Assembly (NCBI GenBank): GCA_016288655.1
Contig: JAEEKX010000037.1
Span: forward strand, 62,001-126,000
Source: Bacteroidales bacterium
Lineage (GTDB): Bacteria; Bacteroidota; Bacteroidia; Bacteroidales; WCHB1-69
Reading direction: 5' to 3'
Length of the DNA: 64,000 nt
Shown: one piece after another, positions 34,623-43,206 of the stretch
Position numbering within the stretch: position 1 is the stretch's first letter
Layout: each line of letters starts with the position of its first letter
Program-made: the position numbers and the translations under genes
The notes under the pieces: model-generated
What the model was told of the DNA's origin: nothing
What the model saw: the letters and a program-made list of their open reading frames with translations, nothing else
Databases searched by the model: none

Positions 34623-35522
34623 TCATGACTGCGCGTATCCGAACTTTTTCATCAGCAGGTCGCTGTTGCGCCAATCCTTGAGTACCTTGACCGAAAGATC
34701 AAGATAGACATGTTGTTGGATGAACTCCTCGATGGCGGCGCGCGATTCGGTGCCGAGTTTTTTGATGGCCTGCCCTTGCCTGCCGATGATGATGGCCTTT
34801 TGTGTCTCGCGCTCCACGTAAAGCGTGGCCATGATGCGCACCATGTCGTCGGTCTCCTTGTACTCATCCACTACAACTTCCACGCTGTAAGGGATTTCCT
34901 TCTTGTAGTTGAGCAGGATTTTCTCGCGGATGATTTCGGAGACAAAGAAGCGGGTGGGGCGGTCGGTGAGTTGGTCTTTGGGAAAATAGGGCGGGCAGAC
35001 GGGCAGTTTCTCAATGATGCGTTGCAGCAGGAAGTTCAGGTTTTTACCTTGCAATGCGGAGATTTGGACGGGCTCGCTCTTCGGCAGCAGGTTGTGCCAG
35101 AAGGTCGTGGATGCGGCGACCTGTTCTTCCGTTGCCTTATCTATTTTGTTGATTACCAATATGATGGGTGTATCCATCTTTTGCAGTTTCTCGATGACTT
35201 GTTCGTCGTATTTGGTCTCGCCGCACTCCACGAGGTAGAGTACGAGGTCGGCGTCGCGGAGCGACTCGGAGACGAAGCGCATCATCATCTCCTGCATCTT
35301 GTAGGCGGGCGACAGAATGCCCGGAAGGTCGGAGTAGATGATCTGGAAGCCCTCGCCATCGACGATGCCGCGGATGCGGTGGCGAGTTGTCTGGGCCTTG
35401 GCGGTGATGATGGAGAGGCGCTCGCCGACGAGTTTGTTCATCAGCGTGCTCTTGCCGACGTTGGGGTTGCCGATGAGGTTGACAAAGCCGGCGTGGTGTT
35501 CTGGAGTGGGATTTTCGCTCAT
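34623..35522 (-). CDS. era: GTPase Era
   Basis: A 299-residue GTPase with G1 LIGNPNVGKSTLMNKL, G2 region KAQTTRHRIRGI, G3 DLPGI, G4 NKID and a C-terminal KH domain (IMATLYVERETQKAIIIGRQGQAIKKLG). Era binds 16S rRNA and is needed for 30S assembly. Its ATG overlaps the stop of the upstream aroF/CM gene (ATGA). Confidence 0.95.
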   Translation of the reverse strand: MSENPTPEHHAGFVNLIGNPNVGKSTLMNKLVGERLSIITAKAQTTRHRIRGIVDGEGFQIIYSDLPGILSPAYKMQEMMMRFVSESLRDADLVLYLVECGETKYDEQVIEKLQKMDTPIILVINKIDKATEEQVAASTTFWHNLLPKSEPVQISALQGKNLNFLLQRIIEKLPVCPPYFPKDQLTDRPTRFFVSEIIREKILLNYKKEIPYSVEVVVDEYKETDDMVRIMATLYVERETQKAIIIGRQGQAIKKLGTESRAAIEEFIQQHVYLDLSVKVLKDWRNSDLLMKKFGYAQS

Positions 35523-36604
35523 GGTTGTTGGTTTTTCGGCGTTTTAGGGTCGGGGGAGGCCTGCTGGCGTTTGAGGGAGTGCTGGTGGAGCAGTTCCAAA
35601 AAACTGTGCAGAAATTCGGCATATTCGGGATCGGGGAGGGCTTGTTCCTGATAGTGGCTCACCACATTGTTCCACTGGCCGGGTTGGAGCAACGGGATGT
35701 GGTGCTCGCGTTTGATCCGGGCGATTTCATCGACGACGGACATGCGTTGGGCCAGCAGTTGGCTGATTTGGCTGTCAATGTTGTGGATGAGGTTGCGCTC
35801 GCGGCGGAGCAGGTCTTCCGGGGCGTCGCCGGTGGCCATGTAGTTGAGCGAGCGGATGAGGTCGGCGAAGGCGTCGGGGGTGAGTTGCTGGCTGGCGTCG
35901 CTGAGGGCGTGCGCGGGGTCACAGTGTACTTCCACCATGAGTCCGTTGCAGCCGTAGTTGATGGCGGTCTGTGCTATCTGTTTGATGTACTGTGTGTCGC
36001 CTGCGATATGGGAGGGGTCGCAGAGCAGGGGCAGGTCGGGGCGGGCCACCTTGAAGGCGTTGGCGATTTCCCACAGCGGGGCGTTGCGCAATTGCGGTTC
36101 CTGGGCGGTGGCGAATCCACGGTGGACGGCGATGATGCCGGCGGCGCCGGCGCGCTCGAAACGTTCCACGTTGCCGAGCCAGAGTTTGAGGTCGGGAATG
36201 GCCGGGTTCTTCACTAAGATGGTGGCGCCGGCGCCGCGCACGGCGTCCGCGATGGCTTGTATGGAGAAGGGGTTGACCGAGGTGCGTGCCCCGATCCAAA
36301 AGACAGTGACGCCGTGCGCGAGGCAGGCCTCAACATGCTGTGTGGTAGCTACTTCCACACAAGGGGTGAACCCGAATTCGCGTTGGATGTCTCGCAGCCA
36401 GTCCAAGGCCTGCTCGCCGGCCCCGCAGAAGTCGGCGCCGTTGCTGCGCGGTTTCCAAACACCCGCGCGAAAGAACGCGACAGGGTAGGGAAGGGTAGGG
36501 GCCAACTCGTGCAGGCGTTGCGCAGTGGCATACACCTGGCTTTCGCTCTCCGCCGCACATGGCCCGGCGACCAAGTATCGAAAGGGTTGGCTGTTATTCC
36601 CCAT
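35519..36604 (-). CDS. DAHP synthase fused to type II chorismate mutase
   Basis: A 361-residue fusion. Residues 1-255 are a KDO8P/DAHP synthase-type barrel (LVAGPCAAESESQVYAT, FFRAGVWKPRSN, WIGARTSVNPF, PLLCDPSHIAGDTQYI, HCDPAHALSD). Residues 265-345 are an AroQ-class chorismate mutase helix bundle (LLRRERNLIHNIDSQISQLLAQRM). It catalyses the first step of the shikimate pathway and the chorismate-to-prephenate step, an arrangement known in Bacteroidota. It overlaps rfbB by 11 bases and era by 4. Confidence 0.92.
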   Translation of the reverse strand: MGNNSQPFRYLVAGPCAAESESQVYATAQRLHELAPTLPYPVAFFRAGVWKPRSNGADFCGAGEQALDWLRDIQREFGFTPCVEVATTQHVEACLAHGVTVFWIGARTSVNPFSIQAIADAVRGAGATILVKNPAIPDLKLWLGNVERFERAGAAGIIAVHRGFATAQEPQLRNAPLWEIANAFKVARPDLPLLCDPSHIAGDTQYIKQIAQTAINYGCNGLMVEVHCDPAHALSDASQQLTPDAFADLIRSLNYMATGDAPEDLLRRERNLIHNIDSQISQLLAQRMSVVDEIARIKREHHIPLLQPGQWNNVVSHYQEQALPDPEYAEFLHSFLELLHQHSLKRQQASPDPKTPKNQQP

Positions 36605-37643
36605 ACATCTTATGGTAATACTCCTGGTAACTTCCTGAGGTGACGTTGTTTAACCATTCCTCATGGGACAAGTACCAGTCAACGGTCTGCTCGAATCCCT
36701 CGGCGAACTTGATGGTGGGCTCCCACCCGAGTTCGGTGCGCAGTTTGGTGGCGTCGATGGCGTAGCGCAGGTCGTGGCCGGCGCGGTCGGTGACGTAGGT
36801 GATGAGCTGAAGGGAAGTGCCTTCCGGACGGCCTAACTTGCGGTCCATGATCTCGATCAGCTTCTTGATGAGGTCGATGTTGCGCCACTCGTTGTTGCCG
36901 CCAATGTTGTAGGTCTCGCCCGTCTTCCCCTGATGGAAGATCAGGTCGATGGCACGGGCGTGGTCCTCCACATAGAGCCAGTCGCGCACGTTGATGCCCT
37001 TGCCATACACCGGCAACGACTTGTTATGCTTGATGTTGTTGATAAACAGCGGGATGAGTTTCTCAGGGAATTGGTTGGGACCGTAGTTGTTTGAGCAGTT
37101 GGAGATGACCGTGGGCAGACCATAGGTGTCGTGGTAGGCGCGCACGAAGTGATCGGAACTGGCCTTGGAAGCGGAGTAGGGACTGTGAGGCGAGTAGGGG
37201 GTGGTCTCTTTGAACGCGCCAGTGTCGCCGAGCGCGCCATAGACCTCGTCAGTGGAGATGTGGTAGAAACGGTGCCCTTCGTAGTGCCCCTGCCAGATGC
37301 TCTTGGCGGCATTGAGCAGGTTGACAGTGCCGACGACGTTGGTGAAGATGAACTCCATCGGGTTGGCGATGGAGCGGTCAACGTGCGACTCGGCGGCCAG
37401 GTGGATCACGCCGTCGAACTGCTCGCGCTCAAACAGGGCGTTGATGAAGGGCGCATCCACGATGTCCCCCTTCACGAAATGGTAGTTCGGTTTCGAGTCA
37501 ATGTCCGACAGATTTTCCAGGTTTCCTGCGTAAGTCAACTTGTCCAAATTGAAAATTTCGACCTCCGGATACTTGTTTACGAAGAGCCGAACAACGTGGG
37601 AACCGATGAAACCGGCACCGCCGGTGATGAGAATCTTCTTCAT
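36594..37643 (-). CDS. rfbB: dTDP-glucose 4,6-dehydratase
   Basis: A 349-residue SDR enzyme with the NAD motif ITGGAGFIGSHVVR, the HLAAESHVDRSI and STDEVYG stretches, the catalytic YSASKASSDHFVRAYH and NCSNNYGPNQFPEKLIPL. It makes dTDP-4-keto-6-deoxyglucose on the path to dTDP-rhamnose. It is the first gene of a minus-strand run with aroF/CM and era; the partner rfbA, C and D genes are not in this window. Confidence 0.94.
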   Translation of the reverse strand: MKKILITGGAGFIGSHVVRLFVNKYPEVEIFNLDKLTYAGNLENLSDIDSKPNYHFVKGDIVDAPFINALFEREQFDGVIHLAAESHVDRSIANPMEFIFTNVVGTVNLLNAAKSIWQGHYEGHRFYHISTDEVYGALGDTGAFKETTPYSPHSPYSASKASSDHFVRAYHDTYGLPTVISNCSNNYGPNQFPEKLIPLFINNIKHNKSLPVYGKGINVRDWLYVEDHARAIDLIFHQGKTGETYNIGGNNEWRNIDLIKKLIEIMDRKLGRPEGTSLQLITYVTDRAGHDLRYAIDATKLRTELGWEPTIKFAEGFEQTVDWYLSHEEWLNNVTSGSYQEYYHKMYGE

Positions 37644-37742
37644 GATATTGCAAGTTTTAGTCTTATAAAAAAGACCAATGGTTATCTATTATTTTGATTT
37701 TCAATCGATTATAAAAAATAAAAAGAATACTCCTTATCGGTG

Positions 37743-37750
37743 CAAATATA
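37743..37750 (-). promoter_or_regulatory. -7 element upstream of rfbB
   Basis: Minus-strand TATATTTG, about 100 bases before rfbB. The rest of the AT-rich divergent gap 37644-37859 shows no other clear element on this strand. Confidence 0.4.
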
Positions 37751-37819
37751 CGCAAAAGCGGTTGTTTTTCCTTGATATTAAAAAAATTAAAATAGGTCGT
37801 GCAATTATAAAAAATGTAG

Positions 37820-37827
37820 TATTTTTG
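37820..37827 (+). promoter_or_regulatory. -7 element upstream of the ferredoxin gene
   Basis: TATTTTTG fits TAnnTTTG and lies 32 bases before the ferredoxin ATG. Confidence 0.5.
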
Positions 37828-37859
37828 CAGCGATAAAAACAACCAAAAAAATAAACACT

Positions 37860-38030
37860 ATGGCTTACAAAATTTCTGACTCTTGTGTTGCGTGCGGCAC
37901 GTGCGCAGGCGAGTGCCCCGTTGGAGCTATTTCCGAGGGTGACATCTACAAAATCAATCCCGATGAGTGCATCGAATGCGGTGCTTGCGCCAGCGCTTGC
38001 CCCACCGGTGCCATCAGCTTGGATGAATAG
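37860..38030 (+). CDS. 2[4Fe-4S] ferredoxin
   Basis: A 56-residue clostridial-type ferredoxin beginning MAYKISDSCVACGTCAGECP. It has two CxxCxxCxxxCP motifs (Cys 9, 12, 15, 19 and 37, 40, 43, 47), so it should carry two [4Fe-4S] clusters and serve as a low-potential electron carrier in an anaerobe. It is a single-gene unit with its own promoter element and a strong terminator. Confidence 0.95.
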   Translation: MAYKISDSCVACGTCAGECPVGAISEGDIYKINPDECIECGACASACPTGAISLDE

Positions 38031-38053
38031 TCCGTTGAGGTAAAACCAAACAG

Positions 38054-38083
38054 AAAAAGGCACTCAATTGAGTGCCTTTTTTG
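38054..38083 (+). terminator. Terminator of the ferredoxin gene
   Basis: AAAAGGCACTC and GAGTGCCTTTT form a perfect stem around AATT, followed by a T run. It lies 24 bases after the ferredoxin stop. By symmetry it could also stop minus-strand transcripts from the lipoprotein gene. Confidence 0.88.
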
Positions 38084-38098
38084 TTGTTTTCCAGGAGG

Positions 38099-38572
38099 TT
38101 AGTCGTGCTCTTCAGAAAGTGCGTTTCCAGAGGCCTCCAAACTGTCCGCCCCTTCTCCAGAGGCATCCTCGATTCTGCTTTCCCTGGGCGTGCCGTTGTG
38201 CTCGATGACGTTCACAATGTCCTTCACCCGGATTTTGCCATCAACTTGAATGACTTTGAAGATGACGGTCTTGACAATGATCTGGCCTCCATCGGCGGGT
38301 GAGATGTCGATTTCAACGGTCACTTTGTCCCCCTCAATTTTTACGATTTTGAACTCTTTGCCGCTGAAGGCATCGCGCAGACGCTGTTTCTCACTGTCGT
38401 TCATCTGGTCGTAGCCATCGGCGAAGACGGCAAGGGCCTTGTCGATTCCATCCGTTTTGACATGCTGGAACATTTCGGTGACACCCTGTTGGATATCCTC
38501 TTTTTTCAGCTCCTGTTTGCAACCCGCGGTCACGAGTGCGGCGATGAGCAGGATAAAAAATGTATTTTTCAT
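38099..38572 (-). CDS. Small lipoprotein of unknown function
   Basis: A 157-residue protein with a lipoprotein signal (LIAALVTAGC, Cys18). The mature part begins with a helical region (VTEMFQHVKTDGIDKALAVFADGY), then an alternating beta pattern (FKIVKIEGDKVTVEIDI; IIVKTVIFKVIQVDGKIRV), resembling the DUF4878/NTF2-like lipoprotein fold, and ends in an acidic tail. No enzymatic motif. Monocistronic, convergent with the ferredoxin gene. Confidence 0.8.
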   Translation of the reverse strand: MKNTFFILLIAALVTAGCKQELKKEDIQQGVTEMFQHVKTDGIDKALAVFADGYDQMNDSEKQRLRDAFSGKEFKIVKIEGDKVTVEIDISPADGGQIIVKTVIFKVIQVDGKIRVKDIVNVIEHNGTPRESRIEDASGEGADSLEASGNALSEEHD

Positions 38573-38664
38573 AGCTTTAGAGTCTTAATGTTGACGTTTT
38601 CTCTTTGCAAAGGTCGTGCTTTTTTGGATAACGAAAGGGGTCCCGGACGAAATTTTAAGATTTA

Positions 38665-40386
38665 TTATAATTTCAGGGAACTCCTCACCTGGGCGATCTT
38701 TTCAACCAATTTCTCTTTCGTCTTTTCAAAATCTTGAATATCACGCAGTTCTTCTTTCACCCCGAAATAGAATTTGATCTTTGGCTCGGTGCCGGAGGGA
38801 CGGGCGGTGACTTTCGTGCCGTCGAGGGTGAAGAACTGGAGCACGTTCGACTTGGGCAGGTCGATGGGGGTGGTCTCACCGGTGGTGCAGTCGGTGCAGC
38901 GGCGGGTCTGGTAGTCCATGACCATGCAGACGGGCGAGCCGTTGATCTGCGTGGGCGGAGTCTGGCGGAAGTCGGCCATCATCTGCTGGATTTCGGCCGC
39001 GCCGCTCTGTCCTTTCTTGGTGATGGAGAGCAGTTCCTCTCTGTAAAAACCATGTTCCACATATAGTTCCTGCAGCCGGCGGTAGGGCGTCTTCCCCTCG
39101 TCAGCCAATGCGGCGGCCATCTCGGCGATCATGCAGCAGGCGGATACGGCGTCCTTGTCGCGTACGAAGTCGCCGATGAGGTAGCCGTAACTCTCCTCGC
39201 CTCCGACGATGAAGGTGCGTCCCTTCTCGTTCTTGATCTTCTCGGCGATATATTTGAAGCCGGTGAGCACGTCGTAGCAGGGAAGCCCGTAGCCGGTGGC
39301 GATGTCGCGGATCAACTCGGTGGTTACGATGGTCTTGACGGTGAACTCCTTGCCGGTGAGTTTGCCGCGCTGCTTCCATTGCGACAGCACGTAATCCACT
39401 AACAGCGAGCCGGTCATGTTGCCGTTGAGCAGGACGATCTCCCCCTGCGGGTTGCGTACGGCGATGCCCACACGGTCGGCGTCGGGGTCGGTGGCGAGTA
39501 CCAAGTCGGCGCCGATTTCGTCGGCCTTCTTCATGGCTAACTCCATGGCGGAACGCTCTTCAGGGTTGGGCGAGGCAACGGTGGGGAAGTCGCCGTCGGG
39601 CTGGCGCTGCGCCTCCAGCACGTGTACGTTGGTGAAGCCGTAACGGCGCAACGCTTCCGGAACCATCGTGATGCCCGTGCCGTGCAACGGCGTATAGACG
39701 ATGTTCAAATCGTGGTGGCGGGCGATGGCTTCGGGGTTGAGCGACAGCGACTTGACCAAGGTCAGGTATGGCTCATCGACTTCCTTGCTGATGATGTGGA
39801 TGCGCTCCTCGCCGCCGTCCCAGCGGATCTGGTCCACGGAGGTCACGGCGTTCACCTCGTCGATGATGCCCTTGTCGTGCGGAGGCACGATCTGGCCGCC
39901 GTCGCCCCAATAGACCTTGTAGCCGTTGTACTCCTTCGGGTTGTGCGAGGCGGTGACCATCACGCCGGACTGGCAGTGCAGGTGGCGGACGGCGAACGAG
40001 AGTTCGGGAGTGGGACGCAGGTCCTCGAAGAGGTAGCAGACGATGCCATTGGCGGCCATCACCTGGGCGGTCACCTCGGCGAAGAAACGGCTGTTGTTGC
40101 GGGAGTCGTGCGACACCACGACCTTCAACTCCTCACCGGGACAGTTCTTTTTCAGGTAGTTGGCGAGTCCTTGAGTGGCCGCGCCGACCGTGTATTTGTT
40201 CATGCGGTTGGAACCGACGCCCATGATGCCGCGCAGGCCGCCCGTGCCGAATTCGAGCGTGCGGTAGAACGACTCCGTCAGTTCGGTGGGATCCTGCTCC
40301 ATCAAACGACGCACCTCGTTGCGGGTGACTTCGTCGTATTTTTCAGATAACCAAAGGGTTGCGTTGTCAAGTATCTGCTGTTCCAT
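38665..40386 (-). CDS. Phosphohexomutase (phosphoglucomutase/phosphomannomutase)
   Basis: A 573-residue alpha-D-phosphohexomutase. The catalytic phosphoserine loop VMVTASHNPKEYNGYKVYW, the metal-binding ATDPDADRVG, the sugar loop GGEESYGYLIGD and the terminal phosphate-binding RPSGTEPKIKFYFGV are all present. The size matches the PgcA-like group. It interconverts hexose 1- and 6-phosphates for glycan or storage metabolism. The upstream yitT-like gene ends 15 bases before its start. Confidence 0.92.
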   Translation of the reverse strand: MEQQILDNATLWLSEKYDEVTRNEVRRLMEQDPTELTESFYRTLEFGTGGLRGIMGVGSNRMNKYTVGAATQGLANYLKKNCPGEELKVVVSHDSRNNSRFFAEVTAQVMAANGIVCYLFEDLRPTPELSFAVRHLHCQSGVMVTASHNPKEYNGYKVYWGDGGQIVPPHDKGIIDEVNAVTSVDQIRWDGGEERIHIISKEVDEPYLTLVKSLSLNPEAIARHHDLNIVYTPLHGTGITMVPEALRRYGFTNVHVLEAQRQPDGDFPTVASPNPEERSAMELAMKKADEIGADLVLATDPDADRVGIAVRNPQGEIVLLNGNMTGSLLVDYVLSQWKQRGKLTGKEFTVKTIVTTELIRDIATGYGLPCYDVLTGFKYIAEKIKNEKGRTFIVGGEESYGYLIGDFVRDKDAVSACCMIAEMAAALADEGKTPYRRLQELYVEHGFYREELLSITKKGQSGAAEIQQMMADFRQTPPTQINGSPVCMVMDYQTRRCTDCTTGETTPIDLPKSNVLQFFTLDGTKVTARPSGTEPKIKFYFGVKEELRDIQDFEKTKEKLVEKIAQVRSSLKL

Positions 40387-40401
40387 AGGGCTGGGGATTG
40401 G

Positions 40402-41271
40402 TTATTTAATCTCTTCGAAATTCTTTCCGAAGACGCTTTGTACTTTCGAAATGGAGATGAAGGCACTGCTATCCACATCCTTGATGATGCGGATGATGTT
40501 CGCCTGGTCGGTGCGGTGCGAGATGATGAGCAGCACCTCGGTGTCCTGATGGTTGTAACTGCCGGTGCCTTTGAGAAAGGTAGCGCCGCGGTGCAGCTCC
40601 TTGTTGATGCGCTCCGCGATCTCGTGGTTCTTCTTCGAAAACACCATGAATTGGAAGGTCTGCCGGAAGCCGTCGATGACAAGGTCGGAGACGACGATGT
40701 AGGCGAAGAGGACGACGACGCTATAGACTAATTTGACTGGGTCGTGGGTGATGAGGATGGAGGAGAGGACGATGAAGATGTTGAGGTAGAGACTGGTACG
40801 GCCGTAGGAGACTTTCCGGTACTTGGCGATCATGAGCACGATGATGTCGGTGCCGCCGGTGTTGCCGCCGTTGGTGAGCACAAGCCCGATGCCGAAGCCC
40901 GACAGGGCGGCGCCGATCATGGCACAGAGGAACGGGTCGTCGGGGACGAGCGGCGTGGGGAAGAGCGACTGCCCCACCTGCAGCATGAGGGATAGGATGA
41001 CGGAACAGATTAGGGTGTCGATGCAGAAACGCCGGCCGAGGATCCTCCACGCGATGGCGATGAGGATGAGGTTGAGGATGAGGGCGGAAACGGAGACGGG
41101 AATCTTGTCGTAGGCGAAGTATATGATGGCGGAGATACCGCTGATGCCGCCGCCGGTGATCTGGTTGGGGATGAGGAAGGCCGTCCAGCCGAAGGCGAAG
41201 ATGGCCAGCCCGATGCAGATGAAGAAGTACTTTTCAACTTCAGCGAAAATGCGTTTGGTAGTAGAAGTCAT
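40402..41271 (-). CDS. YitT family membrane protein (first copy)
   Basis: A 289-residue protein with several hydrophobic segments (FFICIGLAIFAFGWTAFLI; YAFIV-like strands), the family motifs LIPNQITGGGISGISAII and SNGGNTGGTDIIVLMIAKY-type sequence (here TNGGNTGGTDII), and a C-terminal soluble DUF2179 domain. The transport role of YitT proteins is unresolved. The start at 41271 is set by the homology and by the ATGA overlap with the upstream small lipoprotein gene. Confidence 0.85.
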   Translation of the reverse strand: MTSTTKRIFAEVEKYFFICIGLAIFAFGWTAFLIPNQITGGGISGISAIIYFAYDKIPVSVSALILNLILIAIAWRILGRRFCIDTLICSVILSLMLQVGQSLFPTPLVPDDPFLCAMIGAALSGFGIGLVLTNGGNTGGTDIIVLMIAKYRKVSYGRTSLYLNIFIVLSSILITHDPVKLVYSVVVLFAYIVVSDLVIDGFRQTFQFMVFSKKNHEIAERINKELHRGATFLKGTGSYNHQDTEVLLIISHRTDQANIIRIIKDVDSSAFISISKVQSVFGKNFEEIK

Positions 41272-41456
41272 CGTGAGGATAGGTTTTGGTAAAGGATGCA
41301 GGTGCTGTCGGCGGGAGTCGGCAACGTGTTGTCGCAGCCGCAGTGACGGTCGCGGCGGTGCGGACGGGCGCCCGTGATCTTCGGCGCGCAGGCCTGGAAG
41401 AACCACAACGCCAAGAATCCTAAAATGACAAGATATAGCCGAAAGTGTCGTTTCAT
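41268..41456 (-). CDS. Small lipoprotein coupled to YitT
   Basis: A 62-residue protein, MKRHFRLYLVILGFLALWFF then QAC, with a lipoprotein-type Cys near residue 22. The short mature part has PKITGARPHRRDRHCGCDN and no known domain. The RxRxCGC end could bind metal or form disulfides. Its stop overlaps the YitT start (ATGA), implying coupled expression. It is a small gene but the signal and the overlap make it credible. Confidence 0.65.
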   Translation of the reverse strand: MKRHFRLYLVILGFLALWFFQACAPKITGARPHRRDRHCGCDNTLPTPADSTCILYQNLSSR

Positions 41457-41513
41457 AATGCTATTATAACGTTGCGGCACCTCCTTTTATTTTCGTTTTC
41501 GGCCAAAAACCTG

Positions 41514-42956
41514 TTACAGTTTCATCTTTTTGTCGATGGCGTCGATGTCGGCACGCATCTTCTTGTCGGTCTCGTAGAGGTCGGCGATGACGCGGCAGGC
41601 GTGCAGCACGGTGGCGTGGTCCTTGTTGCCGCAGTTTTTGCCGATGGTGCTGAGCGGGAGTTTGGTGTATTTCTTGGCGAAATACATGCAGATCTGGCGC
41701 GGCTGGGCCACCTCGCGACGACGTGTGCTCGTGTTGATGGTCTCCACGGCGATGTTGAAGTGCTCGGCCACCATCTTCTGGATGTATTCGATGGAGATCT
41801 CCCGCGCTGTGCTCTTCACGTATTTGTCAATCATCTCCTTGGCCAGGTCGATGGTGATCTCCTTGTGGTTGATGGACGACTGCGCGAGGATGGCGATCAT
41901 GGCGCCTTCGAGTTCGCGCACGTTGGCGGTGACGCGAAGCGCCAAGTATTCGATCACCTCGTTGGGAAATTCTATCCCGCTGTTTTCCAATTTCTTATTG
42001 AGGATGGCGATGCGGGTGTCCAGGTCGGGCGCGGTGAGTTCGGCCACCAGACTCCACTTCAGTCGGGCGAGCACGCGGGCTTCGAAGCCCTTGATCTCCG
42101 CCGGCGACTTGTCAGCCGTGATGATGATCTGTTTCTTATGCTGTTGCAAATAGTTGAAAATGTGAAAAAACGCCTCTTGTGTCTTGTCCTTTCCGCCCAG
42201 AAACTGGATGTCGTCGATGATGAGCACATCCACATTCTGGTAGAAATAGACGAAGTCGTTGTAGTTGTTGCTGCGGCGGGCTTCGGTGAACTGCTGGAGG
42301 AAGAGGTCGGAACTGACGTAGAGGACGATGGCGTCGGGGTAGTTGGCTTTCAGTTCGAGGCCGATGGCGTGGGCCAAATGGGTCTTTCCGAGACCGGTGT
42401 CAGAGTAGATGAAGAAGGGGTTGTAGGGAGTGGAGCCGGGAACCGCCTGCGCGATGGCCTTGCCCGCCAACCGTGCGAACTGGTTGCACTTGCCCTCCAC
42501 GAAGTTGTCAAAGTTGAGCGACTCCACCAAGTTGCTGGGGATGTTCACGGCCTTGATGCCGGGCAGCAGATCGGGGTTGAGCCCTTCGCCGGCAGTCTCG
42601 TACGGATTGCGGGGCATGCGCGGCGGATTCTGCACGTGCGTCACCGGATTCCAGGGCAGCGTCACGGTGATGGGCTTCTTGTCTGTGGGCTCCGCCACGG
42701 GCACCTTGTATTTCAACCGACCGGTGGCCCCCAACTCCTTGCGGATGGCCGTGCGGATGACCTTCTGCGCACTACGCTCCAACCACTCGAAATAGGCATG
42801 ACTCGGCAACGCCACGGTCAGGCAGTTGTCTTTCAACGACACTGGCTCGATCGGTGCGAACCACATGTTGTAGGTGTTCGGGGGAACGTTGTCTTTGATG
42901 AATGCGAGGCAGTTTTGCCAAACAGTGCGGTGGTCTATAGCGGTTGATTCGGTCAT
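41514..42956 (-). CDS. dnaA: Chromosomal replication initiator protein DnaA
   Basis: A 480-residue AAA+ protein. Domain I covers about residues 8-90, the AAA+ core starts near 145 with FFIYSDTGLGKTHLAHAIG, then DVLIIDDIQFLGGKDKTQEAFFHIFN. Domain IV at the C-terminus carries EVAQPRQICMYFAKKYTKL and GNKDHATVLHACRVI, the DnaA-box-binding helix-turn-helix. The first P-loop position is Ser where most DnaA have Gly. dnaN and the usual origin genes are not adjacent, and no clear DnaA box cluster is seen in 42957-43206. Confidence 0.96.
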   Translation of the reverse strand: MTESTAIDHRTVWQNCLAFIKDNVPPNTYNMWFAPIEPVSLKDNCLTVALPSHAYFEWLERSAQKVIRTAIRKELGATGRLKYKVPVAEPTDKKPITVTLPWNPVTHVQNPPRMPRNPYETAGEGLNPDLLPGIKAVNIPSNLVESLNFDNFVEGKCNQFARLAGKAIAQAVPGSTPYNPFFIYSDTGLGKTHLAHAIGLELKANYPDAIVLYVSSDLFLQQFTEARRSNNYNDFVYFYQNVDVLIIDDIQFLGGKDKTQEAFFHIFNYLQQHKKQIIITADKSPAEIKGFEARVLARLKWSLVAELTAPDLDTRIAILNKKLENSGIEFPNEVIEYLALRVTANVRELEGAMIAILAQSSINHKEITIDLAKEMIDKYVKSTAREISIEYIQKMVAEHFNIAVETINTSTRRREVAQPRQICMYFAKKYTKLPLSTIGKNCGNKDHATVLHACRVIADLYETDKKMRADIDAIDKKMKL

Positions 42957-43154
42957 GGTTAGGATATTACAAAAGCCCTTTTTAATAAAAACCTATAAAT
43001 GAAAGCGTTGATGGTGCGTTGCCGCCCCTTTTTTTCGCTTGCAAATATGAACAAAAAAAAGTTAGGAAAATGTGGACTCCACCCTTGTTTATTAAAAAAA
43101 ATTGTATATAGAAAAACAAGGGTTTCCGAAGATTCCAAAATGATTTTTAATTCT

Positions 43155-43181
43155 AAAGATAGTGTTAAAAACACTATCTTT
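43155..43181 (-). terminator. Terminator after prfB
   Basis: A perfect 12-bp stem (AAAGATAGTGTT with AACACTATCTTT) around a three-base loop lies 26 bases beyond the prfB stop. Read on the minus strand it is followed by an AT-rich, but not pure T, stretch. The rest of the 250-base gap 42957-43206 is AT-rich and shows nothing else that I can name; the dnaA promoter must lie there. Confidence 0.65.
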
Positions 43182-43206
43182 CAGAGGGACAAACAGTTGT
43201 GGTTTC

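Noticed and set aside
42957..43206. Possible replication origin next to dnaA
   Set aside because: AT-rich, but no TTATCCACA-like box could be found by eye and dnaN is not adjacent.
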